From Bradyrhizobium sp. SZCCT0231 (GTDB lineage Bacteria > Pseudomonadota > Alphaproteobacteria > Rhizobiales > Xanthobacteraceae), in NCBI RefSeq assembly GCF_018130245.1, contig NZ_JAFCKP010000007.1, positions 1 through 64,000 of the forward strand: DNA of 64,000 bases, given 5' to 3'. Shown here piece by piece: positions 8,901 to 17,231 of the stretch. The stretch's first letter is position 1. The number at the start of each line of letters is the position of its first letter. The notes beneath the pieces are model-generated. The model saw nothing but the letters and a program-made list of their open reading frames with translations, ran no database searches and was not told the origin of the DNA. The translations under genes and the position numbers were made by a program.

Positions 8901-10064
8901 TTGCGCGGCTCATTGCGGGCGAGCGACGTGGTGGCGCGCCTCGGCGGCGACGAGTTCGTGGTGATCCTCGACCAGTGCGGCGAGATCGAGGACGTCCAGC
9001 GCATCGCGACCGAGCTGCTCGCCGCGCTTGCCGAGCCCACCGAGCTGGCCGGCCACGAGTGCCATACCACGGCGTCGATCGGCATCGCGATGTATCCGGC
9101 CAACGGCTCCGACGCGCAGACGCTGACCAAGAACGCCGACATGGCGATGTATCTCGCCAAGGAGGACGGCAAGAACGGCTATCGCTTCTTCTCCAAGGAG
9201 GTGAAGACGCAGTCGATCGAGCGGCTGTCGCTCGAGAGCGCGCTGCGCCGCGCGCTGGAGCGCGAGCAGTTCTCGCTGAACTACCAGCCCAAGGTGGACA
9301 TGGAGACCGGTCAGATCACGGGCGTCGAAGCGCTGTTGCGCTGGGCGCATCCCGATCTCGGCAACGTCTCGCCGGCACAGTTCATTCCGCTTGCGGAGGA
9401 AACCGGGCTGATCGTGCCTATCGGCCGCTGGGTGCTGAACGAGGCCTGCGCGCAGGCCATGGCCTGGCAGCGCCGCGGCCTGCTGCCGCTGTCGATGGCG
9501 GTCAACCTGTCGCCGCGGCAGTTTGTCGACGACCATCTGTTGCAGGACGTCGACGAGGCGCTGGCGGCCTCCGGCATGTCGCCGGTGCTGCTCCAGCTCG
9601 AGGTCACCGAGAGCATGATGATGCGCAATGTCGGCCGCGCGCTCAAGGTGCTCGACTCCATCCAGAGCCGCGGCATCCGTCTCGCCATTGACGATTTCGG
9701 CACCGGCTATTCGTCGATGTCGCTGATGAAGCACTTTCCGATCGACACTATCAAGATCGACCGCTCCTTCGTGCGCGACCTGCCGCAGGATTCGGAGGAT
9801 CAGGCGATCGCGCAGGCGATCATCAGCATGGGCAAGGCACTCGGCATGACCGTCGTCGCCGAAGGCGTCGAGAATGCCGAGCAGGAGGCGTTCCTGCGGA
9901 CCCATGGCTGCGACGAGATGCAGGGCTTCCTCATCTCCAAGCCGCTGCCGGCGCAGCAGATGGCCGAGCTGCTGCGGCCGATGGTGCTGCCCGTCGCGCC
10001 GCCGCTCCAGCCGGAACCGGCCGAGGGAGGCGCAGCGTCACGCCTGAAACGCGCTGTCGTCTGA
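5958..10064 (+). CDS. five-GAF sensor diguanylate cyclase/phosphodiesterase (GAFx5-GGDEF-EAL)
   Basis: This 1368-residue cytoplasmic protein (no membrane segment seen) has five tandem GAF-type modules. They begin at about residues 7, 189, 371, 553 and 736, each opening with a variant of (R)MFAALSATNEAI. A GGDEF domain (about 911-1080) and an EAL domain (about 1095-1350) follow. The cyclase signature GGDEF (about 996) is intact and is preceded five residues earlier by an RxxD inhibitory site (RASD, about 987). The EAL domain keeps EALLRW (about 1124), AVNLSPRQF, LEVTES, DDFGTGYSS, IKIDRSF and AEGVE, so both activities could be real. The GTG start at 5958 has GGGAG upstream. It probably couples several small-molecule or redox signals to c-di-GMP level. 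The adjacent polysaccharide locus is a plausible but unproven target. Confidence 0.93.
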   Translation: MPTTLARTFAALSAINEAILYARSPDELYQKVCAAGFSSGDFLAVAVFLVEPDGRRLRFAAGCGDDIPRLRSIVITTEAGTTEGSGVGGEAFRDQKLCISNDYLNDPRSLAWREGAAKAQIGAAAALPLLCNGKSVGVLYVTRSEANSLNEQMVSLFERMSANISYALDNFARETARQTSERATRRLNRMFGAISATNEAILRAKTEQELYQLVCDASVHSGKSLATIVLLREPDSHWMKPVAATGQNLELVTQARYSVDPENPYGRGISGEVFRTQKAIVEDDLASRTKGSPWEQANVNTGVVACVVAPLIKRGESVGVLMFFISRSWAKDEEIVALLLRMAENVSFAIENFGREAEKARIAAEEECLARMYAALSATNEAILRARSRSELFDLVCEATAKGAKFTSATIALADQRAELLRVAASYGPNADQVRNFKFSTSDQVPEGRGLTGTAFRTRQPAVSNDVLADDRIAPWHASAHRNGIASSAALPLFNGDRVEGVFLFNSLECGTFTPELVELLRKLQANVAFALESFDRADEKARADKQRNRLGGMFEALSATNEAIMRAKTREELFEAACQAAVLGDLFASATIGIIDEARELVRVVAVKGRLQERMTGRTCIISAGHPEGQGIIGTSLRTRRPSVMNDYLNEPRSAYWRAKAIEDGTRAAASFPLLKAGQEPVGILLFLAPEENTFTPDLVELLGRLAENVSFALDNFDRAEEKVRTEAQKERLTRMFAALSATNEAIMRAKSRAELFDLVCLAASNGAKFTSTTIALARPGTDRLEIVAAAGPSADTTRNVRLSIDPERPEGRGMSGTAFRTRQPCISNDYLNDDRVRVFHPIVRGDGARSGAAFPLIAHDQAVGVMIYMSTEPATFTPEFVELLQRLADNVSFATENFDRADEKNKADERIEYLASHDSLTDLPNRETFNGLLREAIDAAQRHDHRFSVLFIDLDRFKVINDSLGHEAGDLLLLEVANRLRGSLRASDVVARLGGDEFVVILDQCGEIEDVQRIATELLAALAEPTELAGHECHTTASIGIAMYPANGSDAQTLTKNADMAMYLAKEDGKNGYRFFSKEVKTQSIERLSLESALRRALEREQFSLNYQPKVDMETGQITGVEALLRWAHPDLGNVSPAQFIPLAEETGLIVPIGRWVLNEACAQAMAWQRRGLLPLSMAVNLSPRQFVDDHLLQDVDEALAASGMSPVLLQLEVTESMMMRNVGRALKVLDSIQSRGIRLAIDDFGTGYSSMSLMKHFPIDTIKIDRSFVRDLPQDSEDQAIAQAIISMGKALGMTVVAEGVENAEQEAFLRTHGCDEMQGFLISKPLPAQQMAELLRPMVLPVAPPLQPEPAEGGAASRLKRAVV

Positions 10065-10379
10065 CGGCTGCGGGTGCAGCTCGCGGACCTCGTATTCTCG
10101 CCCGTCGGCCTTGCTCGGAAAGTCCTGAGGCGCCGTCAGTGACGTCTGCTCGGTGAACAGCGCGAGAATGCTGCGCGCGCCCTCGGCGAAGCTCGCCCCC
10201 GCGCTCACATTCAACGCACGGCAGCATGTTTCGCTCATCGGCTCCTGGTCGTCGACCACGGCCATGGCTGGCCCCCACCACCAGGCGGGCGCAGGCGAGC
10301 GCTCGTTCTCCGGCACGACATGCCAGCGGACGAACTCGTCCATCACGCGCTCGAATTCCAGGCGTGCAGCCTGATGCAT
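10038..10379 (-). CDS. conserved-looking hypothetical protein, 113 aa
   Basis: I do not recognise a family. The ATG at 10379 (MHQAARLEFERVMDEF) is preceded by GGGAG at about 12 bases, which supports this start over a longer frame reaching 10541. The protein is acidic, has WWWGPAMAVVD and CCRALNVSAGASFAEGAR segments, and has no signal peptide or membrane helix. Its 3' end overlaps the 3' end of the c-di-GMP gene by 27 bases on the opposite strand. Confidence 0.65.
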   Translation of the reverse strand: MHQAARLEFERVMDEFVRWHVVPENERSPAPAWWWGPAMAVVDDQEPMSETCCRALNVSAGASFAEGARSILALFTEQTSLTAPQDFPSKADGREYEVRELHPQPSDDSAFQA

Positions 10380-10609
10380 GTGGTCGATGCTCCCAGAATC
10401 CGCGCCTGATGACAGGCCGACGCGCGGATTGATCGTGGCCTTGGACGCTCGGAAAAATCGGCTCGCGCAACTTGGCCGAGCCCCGCATGCCGACATCGTC
10501 GTCGGCAATGCCGGAAAATGCGGCCGTCGGCAATGCGCCAACGGCGGCAGCGAATATTCATTCTAGCCGTTTGAAGGCACGGCAGGCAAGGTACGGATGT
10601 TACGGTTGC

Positions 10610-11602
10610 CTAACGCGACCTGAACGGATGCGCCTTCTGGTGCCAGGCCCAGGCCGTGCGGATGATCGTGGGCAGGTCGGAGTGACGCGGCACGAAGTTC
10701 AGCACCTTGCGCGCAGCAGAGGGATCGGCGACCAGATAGGTGGGATCGCCGGCGCGGCGCGGCTTGACGGTGTGCGGCACCTCGCGTCCGGTCTCCTGCC
10801 TGATGGCGTCGAGGATCTCGCGCACGGAAAAGCCGGAACCGGTGCCGAGGTTGAAGCTGCCGCCGGCATGCCCTTGCTCCAGAAGCCTCAGGGCCGCGAC
10901 ATGCGCCGCCGCGAGGTCCGTGACGTGGATGTAGTCGCGGATCGCGGTGCCGTCGGGCGTGTCGTAGTCGTCGCCGAACACCGCGAAGTCGACATGGCCC
11001 TGCAGCGCCATCATCGCGCGCGGAATGAGATGGGTTTCGTTGTCGCGCAGCTCGCCGATGCCGCCGGCCGGATCGGCGCCGCTGGCATTGAAATAGCGCA
11101 GGCAGAACGCGCCGAAGCCATAGGCCGTGCGGTAGTCGACCAGCATGCGCTCGATCATCAACTTCGATGCGCCGTACGGATTGATCGGCGCGCAGGGAAA
11201 GTCTTCCGGCAGCTCCTTGGAATCGGCATTGCCATAGACGGCGCCGGTCGAGGAGAACACGATACGATTGCAGCCCGCGTTGCGCATGGCCTGCAACAGC
11301 GACAGCGTGCCTTGCACGTTGTTGATGTAGTATTTCTGCGGGTCGGTCATGGACTCCCCGACGAGGCTCGCCGCCGCGAAATGCATCACCGCGGTGATCT
11401 TGTGGTCGGCGAAGGCGCGCGCCAGCGCCGCGCCGTCGAGCAGATCGCCGGTCACCAGCGGGCCGGCGACGAAGCTGCGATGACCTGTCGAGAGATTGTC
11501 ATAAACGACGGCCTGATAGCCGGCGGCGGTCAGTGCGCGGCAGGCATGCGAGCCAATATAGCCCGCGCCCCCGGTGACGAGGACGGTCGGTCGTTCGGTC
11601 AT
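10610..11602 (-). CDS. galE: UDP-glucose 4-epimerase
   Basis: A 330-residue extended short-chain dehydrogenase that interconverts UDP-glucose and UDP-galactose with bound NAD. The N-terminal nucleotide motif TGGAGYIGSHACRAL (about 10-24) is canonical. The catalytic Ser/Thr lies in FSSTGAVYG, and YGASK (about 143-147) holds the Tyr-Lys pair. RYFNASGADP is the usual epimerase signature. It starts 19 bases after the WecG/TagA-like gene and forms the end of a wzc-like, wecG-like, galE run. It presumably supplies UDP-galactose for exopolysaccharide; in rhizobia this role is often called exoB. Confidence 0.95.
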   Translation of the reverse strand: MTERPTVLVTGGAGYIGSHACRALTAAGYQAVVYDNLSTGHRSFVAGPLVTGDLLDGAALARAFADHKITAVMHFAAASLVGESMTDPQKYYINNVQGTLSLLQAMRNAGCNRIVFSSTGAVYGNADSKELPEDFPCAPINPYGASKLMIERMLVDYRTAYGFGAFCLRYFNASGADPAGGIGELRDNETHLIPRAMMALQGHVDFAVFGDDYDTPDGTAIRDYIHVTDLAAAHVAALRLLEQGHAGGSFNLGTGSGFSVREILDAIRQETGREVPHTVKPRRAGDPTYLVADPSAARKVLNFVPRHSDLPTIIRTAWAWHQKAHPFRSR

Positions 11603-11621
11603 GTCGTCTTCTGCTCTTCTC

Positions 11622-12425
11622 TTAGCGGAGGGGGCGGTTGCGGCTGAAGAGAAGATAGAGCGCGCGGGGGTTGGTGGTCAAATAGCGCCAGAGCAGGCGG
11701 CGTGGCTCGAGCAAGGTGCGCCAGGCCCACTCGAGTCCGATCTTCTGCATCCATTGCGGCGCGCGGGAACGGCTCCCCGACAAAAAGTTGAACAGGCCGC
11801 CGGATGTCTTGATAACGCCAACATTGGTCAGATGCGGCGTAAATTCCTTCACGAATGCCTGCTCGTTGGGCACGCCGAGCGCGACCCACAGATAGTCCGG
11901 CGCCAGGGCGTTGATCTCCTCGATCTTGGCACGCAGCGCCTCGCCGCGGAGATAGCCGTGGCTGTGCCCGATGATCTTGAGGCGCGGATACATCTTCTGG
12001 ACGTTCTCGACCGCAGCGGCGTTCTCGGCCTCGCTTGCGCCGAACATATAGAACGTGCGGCCGACCGCTTCCGCCTTGCGCGCGACGACGTGGAACAGGT
12101 CCGTGGTCGCAACGCGCTCCGGCAGCGGGAACCAGGATTGCAGCTTCGAGGCCGCGACCAGCGGCTGACCGTCGGCGTTGATCAGGTCGGCGGCGCGGAA
12201 TAGGTGCTCGGTCTGCGGCTCGGTCGAGCAGCGCGCCAGCACCTCGCCATTGGCCGAGGTCAGGAACAGCGGACGGCCGATGCGATTGTCGGGATCGGTC
12301 GCTTCGATCATGAAATCGGCGGTGGCTTCCAGGTCGAGCGCGGCCATACGAAGACCGCCGACGGTGATCCGCGGCACGTCGGCGGTTGCTGCCCGTCCGT
12401 CGAGGTTGACGCGGCGCTCAAGCAT
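11622..12425 (-). CDS. WecG/TagA/CpsF family glycosyltransferase
   Basis: A 267-residue protein of the GT26 family, which transfers a sugar (for example N-acetylmannosamine or its uronic acid) onto a lipid-linked acceptor at the inner face of the membrane. Family features include NADGQPLVAASKLQSW near residue 85, FYMFGASEAENAAAVENVQKMYP near 135, GHSHGYL, and LWVALGVPNEQAFVKEF with VIKTSGGLFNFLSG in the C-terminal half. Its start overlaps the end of the upstream Wzc-like gene by 8 bases, so translation is probably coupled. The exact sugar is unknown. Confidence 0.9.
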   Translation of the reverse strand: MLERRVNLDGRAATADVPRITVGGLRMAALDLEATADFMIEATDPDNRIGRPLFLTSANGEVLARCSTEPQTEHLFRAADLINADGQPLVAASKLQSWFPLPERVATTDLFHVVARKAEAVGRTFYMFGASEAENAAAVENVQKMYPRLKIIGHSHGYLRGEALRAKIEEINALAPDYLWVALGVPNEQAFVKEFTPHLTNVGVIKTSGGLFNFLSGSRSRAPQWMQKIGLEWAWRTLLEPRRLLWRYLTTNPRALYLLFSRNRPLR

Positions 12426-14790
12426 ATTGTCTGCCTCGCTGGCGCGTTTGCATTGCTGGGGTGAGCTCGTCGAGCACGACGCCGACGAGCTTGCGCTCGG
12501 CGGGGCCGAGCGCGGCCAGGATCTCTTCCAGGCTGTCGTTGACGTCGAGGCTGGTCGGCAGCACGGCCACCAGCGAGTCGATGTCGTCGAGCAGCTTGCG
12601 GCCGCCGGCCGAGAGCGGCATCGCCGGGCCGTCGAGGATCACGAGATCATAGCCGCCGGCGGAACGGGCCTGCGCGATCGCCTTGCGGATCGCCTCAGCG
12701 GCCTTGCCGGCATCGCCCTCGCCGGCCGGCAGCACCGAGATGCCGTTGACCGTCTTGATCTCGCGTGCGTCCTTGCTGCCGATCGAGAGCCAGCCGAGCC
12801 TGCTCGGTTCGCTCTTGCCGGGACGGATGACCTTGTTCGAGAGCGCGCGTGCCTGTTGGTCGGTATCGATCATCAGCACGCGGGCGCCGTCGCGCGCGGC
12901 TGCCAGCGCGAAATTCAGCGCGGTCACGCTGCGCCCGGTGGTCTTGCCGGCACCGACGAGCGCAATGACCGGCATCGCCTTGCCGCCGGCGCGCCGCGCC
13001 ACGGCGGCGCGCATGTCGCGCCAGGCGTTGAGCAGCGTCGTCAGGGGAAAGCCGGGGCGGAGCGTCGGCCAACCCAGCCGTGTGAGGTCGACGCCGCCGC
13101 CGGTGGCGAGTATGGCGCCGAGGGTGTGGATGACGTCGGCCTCCTGGAAGCGTGCGATCAGCGGCTTTTCGATCGGAGGCTTTTCGACCATCGCAGGCTG
13201 GAGCGGGGGTGCGGCAAGCTCCGGCGGGATCTGCTCAACTTCCGGAACTCGCGAGGCCGGCTGAGGCGGCGAAGCCTCCGGAGGGCGCGCGCGCTGCGGA
13301 GCCCGCGTTGCGTCCGGTGCCGGCGTGCGCTGTGGGCGGGCAGGCGTCGGCGCCGGTGCGGTCGCGCCGGTGAGCAGGAGCTCGAGCGCGACGAACCAGC
13401 TTGACGCCGCGATCGCACCGAACATGAAGCCGATCATGGCGAACAGGCTCATTGCCGGCGGGAACGAGCGCCGCTGCGGCACTGTCGCCTCGCCGATGAC
13501 GCGGGCTGCCGACGTGTTCAGGCTCTCCTGCTCCTCGGTCTCGCGGGAGCGCTTGAGAAAGGATTGATAGACGTCGCGGCTGGCATCGGCTTCGCGTTCG
13601 AGCTCGCGCAGGCGCACGGCGGCCTGGCTGAGCTGGACGCTCTGCCGTTTCTGCGCTTCCAGCGCCCGGTTGAGCGAGGCTTCAAAATCGCGGGCGCGCG
13701 TCAGATCGTTCTTGGCGGACTGAGCGAAGCGGTCGATCTCTTCGTTGATGGTACGCTTGAGGTCCTCGACCTGCTTCTCGGTCTGGCGCAGGGCCGGATG
13801 GCGCGGCCCGAGCTCGGCGGCTTGCTCCGCATATTTCTTGCGGGCGTCGGCATATTGCGCGCGCAGATTGGCGATGGTGGGCGATTGCAGCGCCTCCGGA
13901 ATCGCACCGGCATCGGCAGCGGTGCGCCGGCTCGCCTCGATCTGGTCGAGCCGCGCCTGCGCATCCATCGTCGCCGCACGGGCCGCCGAGAGCCGCTGGT
14001 TGCTGGCGGAGAGCTGCTGGTCGCTGATCAGCGCATCCTGGGTGCCGACGAAATTGTTCTGGGCCTTGTAGGTGGCGAGCGCAGTCTCGGCGTTGCGCAG
14101 CCGGTCGCGCAGCTCCTTCAGGCGGCCGGACAGATCGCTGGTCGCGCGCCGTGCGGCCGAAGCCTGCGAGTTGCGGGATTCGGCGAGGTAGGCATTGGTC
14201 AGCGTGTTGGCCAGCATCGCCGCTTTCGCGGGATCCGTCGACCAGACCTCGATGTCGACGATGAAGCTCTTCTCGGTCTTGCGGACGGTGATGTGCCTGT
14301 TCAGCGCCTCGAGCGCCGCGAGCTGCACTTCCTTCTTCTCTGCGGCGGAAGGCGCGCGGGGTTGCAGGCCGATCAGGCCGAGCAGCGACGACATCAGGCT
14401 CGTGCCCTCGCCGCCGCCGAATTCCGGATCCTTGTCGAGACCGGCCTGCTGGATCACCTGGAGCAGTACGCTGTTGGAGGTGATCAGGCGGGCCTGGCTC
14501 TCCACCACCATGGACATGCCGGAGACGTCCTGCGCGCGGGGCGTGAGCTCGCGATCGACCAGCTGAAGCTCGCGCGGGTCGACATAGAGCTGAGCGGTCG
14601 CGGTGTAGCGGGGCGTCACGCTCTTGCCGATGGTGACTGCGAGCGTCGCGCCGAGCAGGGCGGCCGCGGTGATCGCTACCTTTCGCCGCCAGAGCAGATT
14701 GGCGAGCTCCAGCACGTTGAAGCCGGCTTGAGGCTTTCGTTGCGAGGCCTCCGGTCCGGCCCGATCGATCGGCTGGTTATAGTCAAGCAT
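12418..14790 (-). CDS. polysaccharide chain-length/tyrosine-kinase-like protein (Wzz/GumC-Wzc type), kinase half degenerate
   Basis: This 790-residue inner-membrane protein sets polysaccharide chain length. An N-terminal Wzz domain follows a membrane segment (about 37-57). A long coiled-coil periplasmic region (about 190-420) precedes a second membrane segment (about 440-475), a Pro-rich linker and a C-terminal BY-kinase-like domain. The kinase half is odd. The P-loop near 605 reads ALVGAGKTTGRS, lacking the first glycine of the usual motif, while the A' (VLMIDTD) and B (LVILDGP) motifs survive. The C-terminus has one tyrosine instead of a Tyr cluster. I infer a co-polymerase with weak or no autokinase activity. 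It leads the wzc-wecG-galE operon. Confidence 0.88.
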   Translation of the reverse strand: MLDYNQPIDRAGPEASQRKPQAGFNVLELANLLWRRKVAITAAALLGATLAVTIGKSVTPRYTATAQLYVDPRELQLVDRELTPRAQDVSGMSMVVESQARLITSNSVLLQVIQQAGLDKDPEFGGGEGTSLMSSLLGLIGLQPRAPSAAEKKEVQLAALEALNRHITVRKTEKSFIVDIEVWSTDPAKAAMLANTLTNAYLAESRNSQASAARRATSDLSGRLKELRDRLRNAETALATYKAQNNFVGTQDALISDQQLSASNQRLSAARAATMDAQARLDQIEASRRTAADAGAIPEALQSPTIANLRAQYADARKKYAEQAAELGPRHPALRQTEKQVEDLKRTINEEIDRFAQSAKNDLTRARDFEASLNRALEAQKRQSVQLSQAAVRLRELEREADASRDVYQSFLKRSRETEEQESLNTSAARVIGEATVPQRRSFPPAMSLFAMIGFMFGAIAASSWFVALELLLTGATAPAPTPARPQRTPAPDATRAPQRARPPEASPPQPASRVPEVEQIPPELAAPPLQPAMVEKPPIEKPLIARFQEADVIHTLGAILATGGGVDLTRLGWPTLRPGFPLTTLLNAWRDMRAAVARRAGGKAMPVIALVGAGKTTGRSVTALNFALAAARDGARVLMIDTDQQARALSNKVIRPGKSEPSRLGWLSIGSKDAREIKTVNGISVLPAGEGDAGKAAEAIRKAIAQARSAGGYDLVILDGPAMPLSAGGRKLLDDIDSLVAVLPTSLDVNDSLEEILAALGPAERKLVGVVLDELTPAMQTRQRGRQYA

Positions 14791-15069
14791 GATCCCCAGC
14801 TTTCATTCCAACTGCCGCGGGCTGAGGGGTTACTCTTCGCTTTACGCCACGCACCCGGGATATGGGTACCCAATCAACGCAACAGGGAAAATTAACCATA
14901 CTCATTGAGGGACTATTCACCGAAATGGCAAACAAAGCGTTTAAGCGCATGCCGCTCTTCGCCGCGTCGCCGTGATGCCGAGATCCCCCAGAGATTAACG
15001 GTTCGTTACCGCGCGCAGCGGGCGCGCGAAGCATCGCTCGTCGTGCGATCAACTGCGCGCGCATGGCTG
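14791..15069. promoter_or_regulatory. leader region of the wzc-wecG-galE operon
   Basis: This 279-base gap lies downstream of the methyltransferase gene and upstream of the Wzc-like gene, both on the minus strand. It is AT-richer at 14880-14940, where the operon promoter should lie. No gene or clear terminator is visible. Confidence 0.45.
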
Positions 15070-15870
15070 TCAGCGCTTCTGCAGGATCACGTGATAGTCG
15101 CCGCGGCGGACGTCGGTGCCGCGCGGCAGCACGGCGTTCAGCACCGCGGCGCCGGCATCGACCAGGGCCGCAAACAGCGGCTTGCGCCGGCGCATCTCGG
15201 GATAGCGCGGACTTTCGACCTCACGACGATAGATCATCTCGAGGCCGTTGGCGGCCGCGAATGCTTCGAGCCGTGGCAGTGTCACCAGCGGATGGAAGAA
15301 CGTCGGGAACGGCGGCTCGCCGGGCAGGCCGGCGTCCTTGATGCCGCGGACGTGCCGGTAGAACCAGACGTGAAACCAGTGCGGCGAATATTTGGTGACG
15401 ACTCCGGACAGCGAGCGCGGATTGGGCGCGCCGATCAGGATCATCCCGCCGCGCTTGAGCGCGTCGCGGAAGTTCAGGAGCGCGGCGTCGACGTTCGGCA
15501 GATGCTCGATCACGTTGTAGCAGATCACGAGATCGAAGGTCTCGCGGCCGAAGCGGTAGGTCTGGACGTCGCCGAGGATCGCCTCGTCCGCGTAGGTGTT
15601 GTTGCGGACCTGGTCCTCGTCGATGTCGACGACGGTGACTTTGCTGCGGCTCAGCAATTCCGGCGGCAGAACGCTGCACGAGCCGCCGCCGGCTTCATAG
15701 ATGGCGAGCCGGTCCTGCGGCAGCTCGCGGCACAGCACCTCATGGACCACGAGCAGGCTGTCGCGGGCTTCGCCGGGGACGAGATCATGAAGCGCCTGGG
15801 TATATGTGGCGGCCGCAGGGATTGGGATCGCCGTAGCTGTTGCGAAATCGATCGTGGCTGGCTTGTTCAT
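15070..15870 (-). CDS. class I SAM-dependent methyltransferase in polysaccharide locus
   Basis: A 266-residue class I methyltransferase. SAM motif I is the atypical YEAGGGSCSVLP (about 66-77). VTVVDIDEDQ with an acidic end is motif II, and FDLVICYNVIEHLPN (about 125-140) is the usual post-II/III region. GGMILIGAPNPRSLSG follows. It resembles methyltransferases that act on sugars or lipid-linked intermediates in polysaccharide clusters, but the acceptor is unknown. It is divergent from a glycosyltransferase gene across a 323-base regulatory gap. Confidence 0.85.
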   Translation of the reverse strand: MNKPATIDFATATAIPIPAAATYTQALHDLVPGEARDSLLVVHEVLCRELPQDRLAIYEAGGGSCSVLPPELLSRSKVTVVDIDEDQVRNNTYADEAILGDVQTYRFGRETFDLVICYNVIEHLPNVDAALLNFRDALKRGGMILIGAPNPRSLSGVVTKYSPHWFHVWFYRHVRGIKDAGLPGEPPFPTFFHPLVTLPRLEAFAAANGLEMIYRREVESPRYPEMRRRKPLFAALVDAGAAVLNAVLPRGTDVRRGDYHVILQKR

Positions 15871-16193
15871 ATTTTCTGACCGCGCTTGTTCTATTCAAAT
15901 TTACAGGAAAAAACGCGCTTGCCCGAAGAGCAAATCCGGTGCCGCGCCGTCTCACCGGTCGCAGTGCTTACGGCCGGGTTAATGCGCATGCGCATTAACT
16001 ACGGCATTGTCCATGTTGGGGGCTCGTCGGTGCATGGACCGCCAATTGCAGTGTCGCGCCCGGTCGATTTGGCGGCGATGTGCCGCTCGGCGGCCGTCCA
16101 TTTTGGGACGCATCTGTCCCGCGGCGATGTGTCGTCGCGGGGCGCGTGATCGAAGCAGGGCTTTTTCAACATATCTCGGACATCTAGAACGTC
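15871..16193. promoter_or_regulatory. divergent promoter region of the polysaccharide locus
   Basis: About 320 bases with no supported gene between the minus-strand methyltransferase and the plus-strand glycosyltransferase. It contains the 22-base palindrome listed separately. The remainder (16000-16190) shows nothing I can name. Confidence 0.55.
15978..15999. promoter_or_regulatory. 22-base perfect palindrome, candidate operator
   Basis: The half-site GTTAATGCGCA is followed directly by its exact reverse complement with no spacer. It lies midway between two divergent polysaccharide genes. A dimeric regulator site is the simplest reading; no regulator gene adjoins it. Confidence 0.55.
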
Positions 16194-17222
16194 ATGACAT
16201 TGATCCCGACAGACCTGTCCGCCACGCGCATCTCGGATGCCGTGCGCGATCCCAACCGGGAGATCGTAGCGAGCTCTGCGGTCATCGACCTGTCGGTCGG
16301 CATCGTCGTCTGCATTCCCTGCTTCCGCCGTCCGCAGCACCTGCGGCTCACGCTGGAATCGCTGGCGAACCAGCGCACCCCGCGTTCCTTTGCCGTCGTC
16401 ATGGTCGAGAACGATGCCGCGCGGCGCGAAAGCGCGCCGGTTGCCGCAGAGTTTCTGGCCGCGGGCAGGCTCCAGGGCGTTTGCCTCATCGAGAAGCGGC
16501 AGGGGAACTGCCAGGCGATCAATGCTGCATTTGAGACGGCGCAGCGGCTGTTTCCCGCCGCGACCCGTTTCCTGATGATCGACGACGACGAGATCGCATC
16601 AAGCGACTGGCTCGAACTGATGGTCCGCACCGCGGAGGCGACCGGTGCCGACGTGGTCGGCGGGCCGGTGCTGCCGGTCTTCGACGACGACAGCAAGCCC
16701 TGGCTTTCGCGTCATCCAGCCTTCTGTCCCGCCTACGATTACAGCGGTGCGGTGCCGCTGATTTACGGCTGCGGCAATTGCCTGATCACGCGTGCCGCCT
16801 TCGAACGGTTCGATCGTCCCGCGTTCGACCTGCGCTTCAATTTTCTCGGCGGCGGCGATTGTGATTTCTTCGTGCGGTGCTGTGACGCCGGCATGCTATT
16901 CCACTGGACGGCGGAGGCCGTCATCACCGAGACCGTGCCGCACAACCGCACCAGCCTCGGCTGGATCGCAAAGCGCGGCCTACGCATCGGTGCGATCAAT
17001 TATCGTGTGCAGTACAAGGCCGCGCGAAGCGCAGCGGCGCGGGCGCGGGTATTTGCGCAGATGCTTGGACGGCTACCGCTGTCGCTGGTTCGCGCCGCAG
17101 CCTTGTTGACGTCGTCGAAGGCCGTCGTCGCGATGCATCCGGTGATGGTTGCGCTTGGTGCCGCCCTGGCGGCCTTCGGCCTCGAGCCGACGCCTTATGA
17201 GGCCTCGAAGATCGTGTCTTGA
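16194..17222 (+). CDS. glycosyltransferase family 2
   Basis: A 342-residue GT-A type glycosyltransferase. The nucleotide-sugar domain starts at about residue 38 with VGIVVCIPCFRRPQHL. FLMIDDDEIAS near 125 carries the DxD metal site. PVLPVFDDD and LGGGDCDFFVRC follow, as in the catalytic region of GT2 enzymes. The C-terminal 100 residues are basic and may dock on the inner membrane. It probably adds one sugar to a lipid-linked polysaccharide precursor. The ATG at 16194 is used although its ribosome-binding site is weak. Confidence 0.87.
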   Translation: MTLIPTDLSATRISDAVRDPNREIVASSAVIDLSVGIVVCIPCFRRPQHLRLTLESLANQRTPRSFAVVMVENDAARRESAPVAAEFLAAGRLQGVCLIEKRQGNCQAINAAFETAQRLFPAATRFLMIDDDEIASSDWLELMVRTAEATGADVVGGPVLPVFDDDSKPWLSRHPAFCPAYDYSGAVPLIYGCGNCLITRAAFERFDRPAFDLRFNFLGGGDCDFFVRCCDAGMLFHWTAEAVITETVPHNRTSLGWIAKRGLRIGAINYRVQYKAARSAAARARVFAQMLGRLPLSLVRAAALLTSSKAVVAMHPVMVALGAALAAFGLEPTPYEASKIVS

Positions 17223-17231
17223 TGCGGCGGA

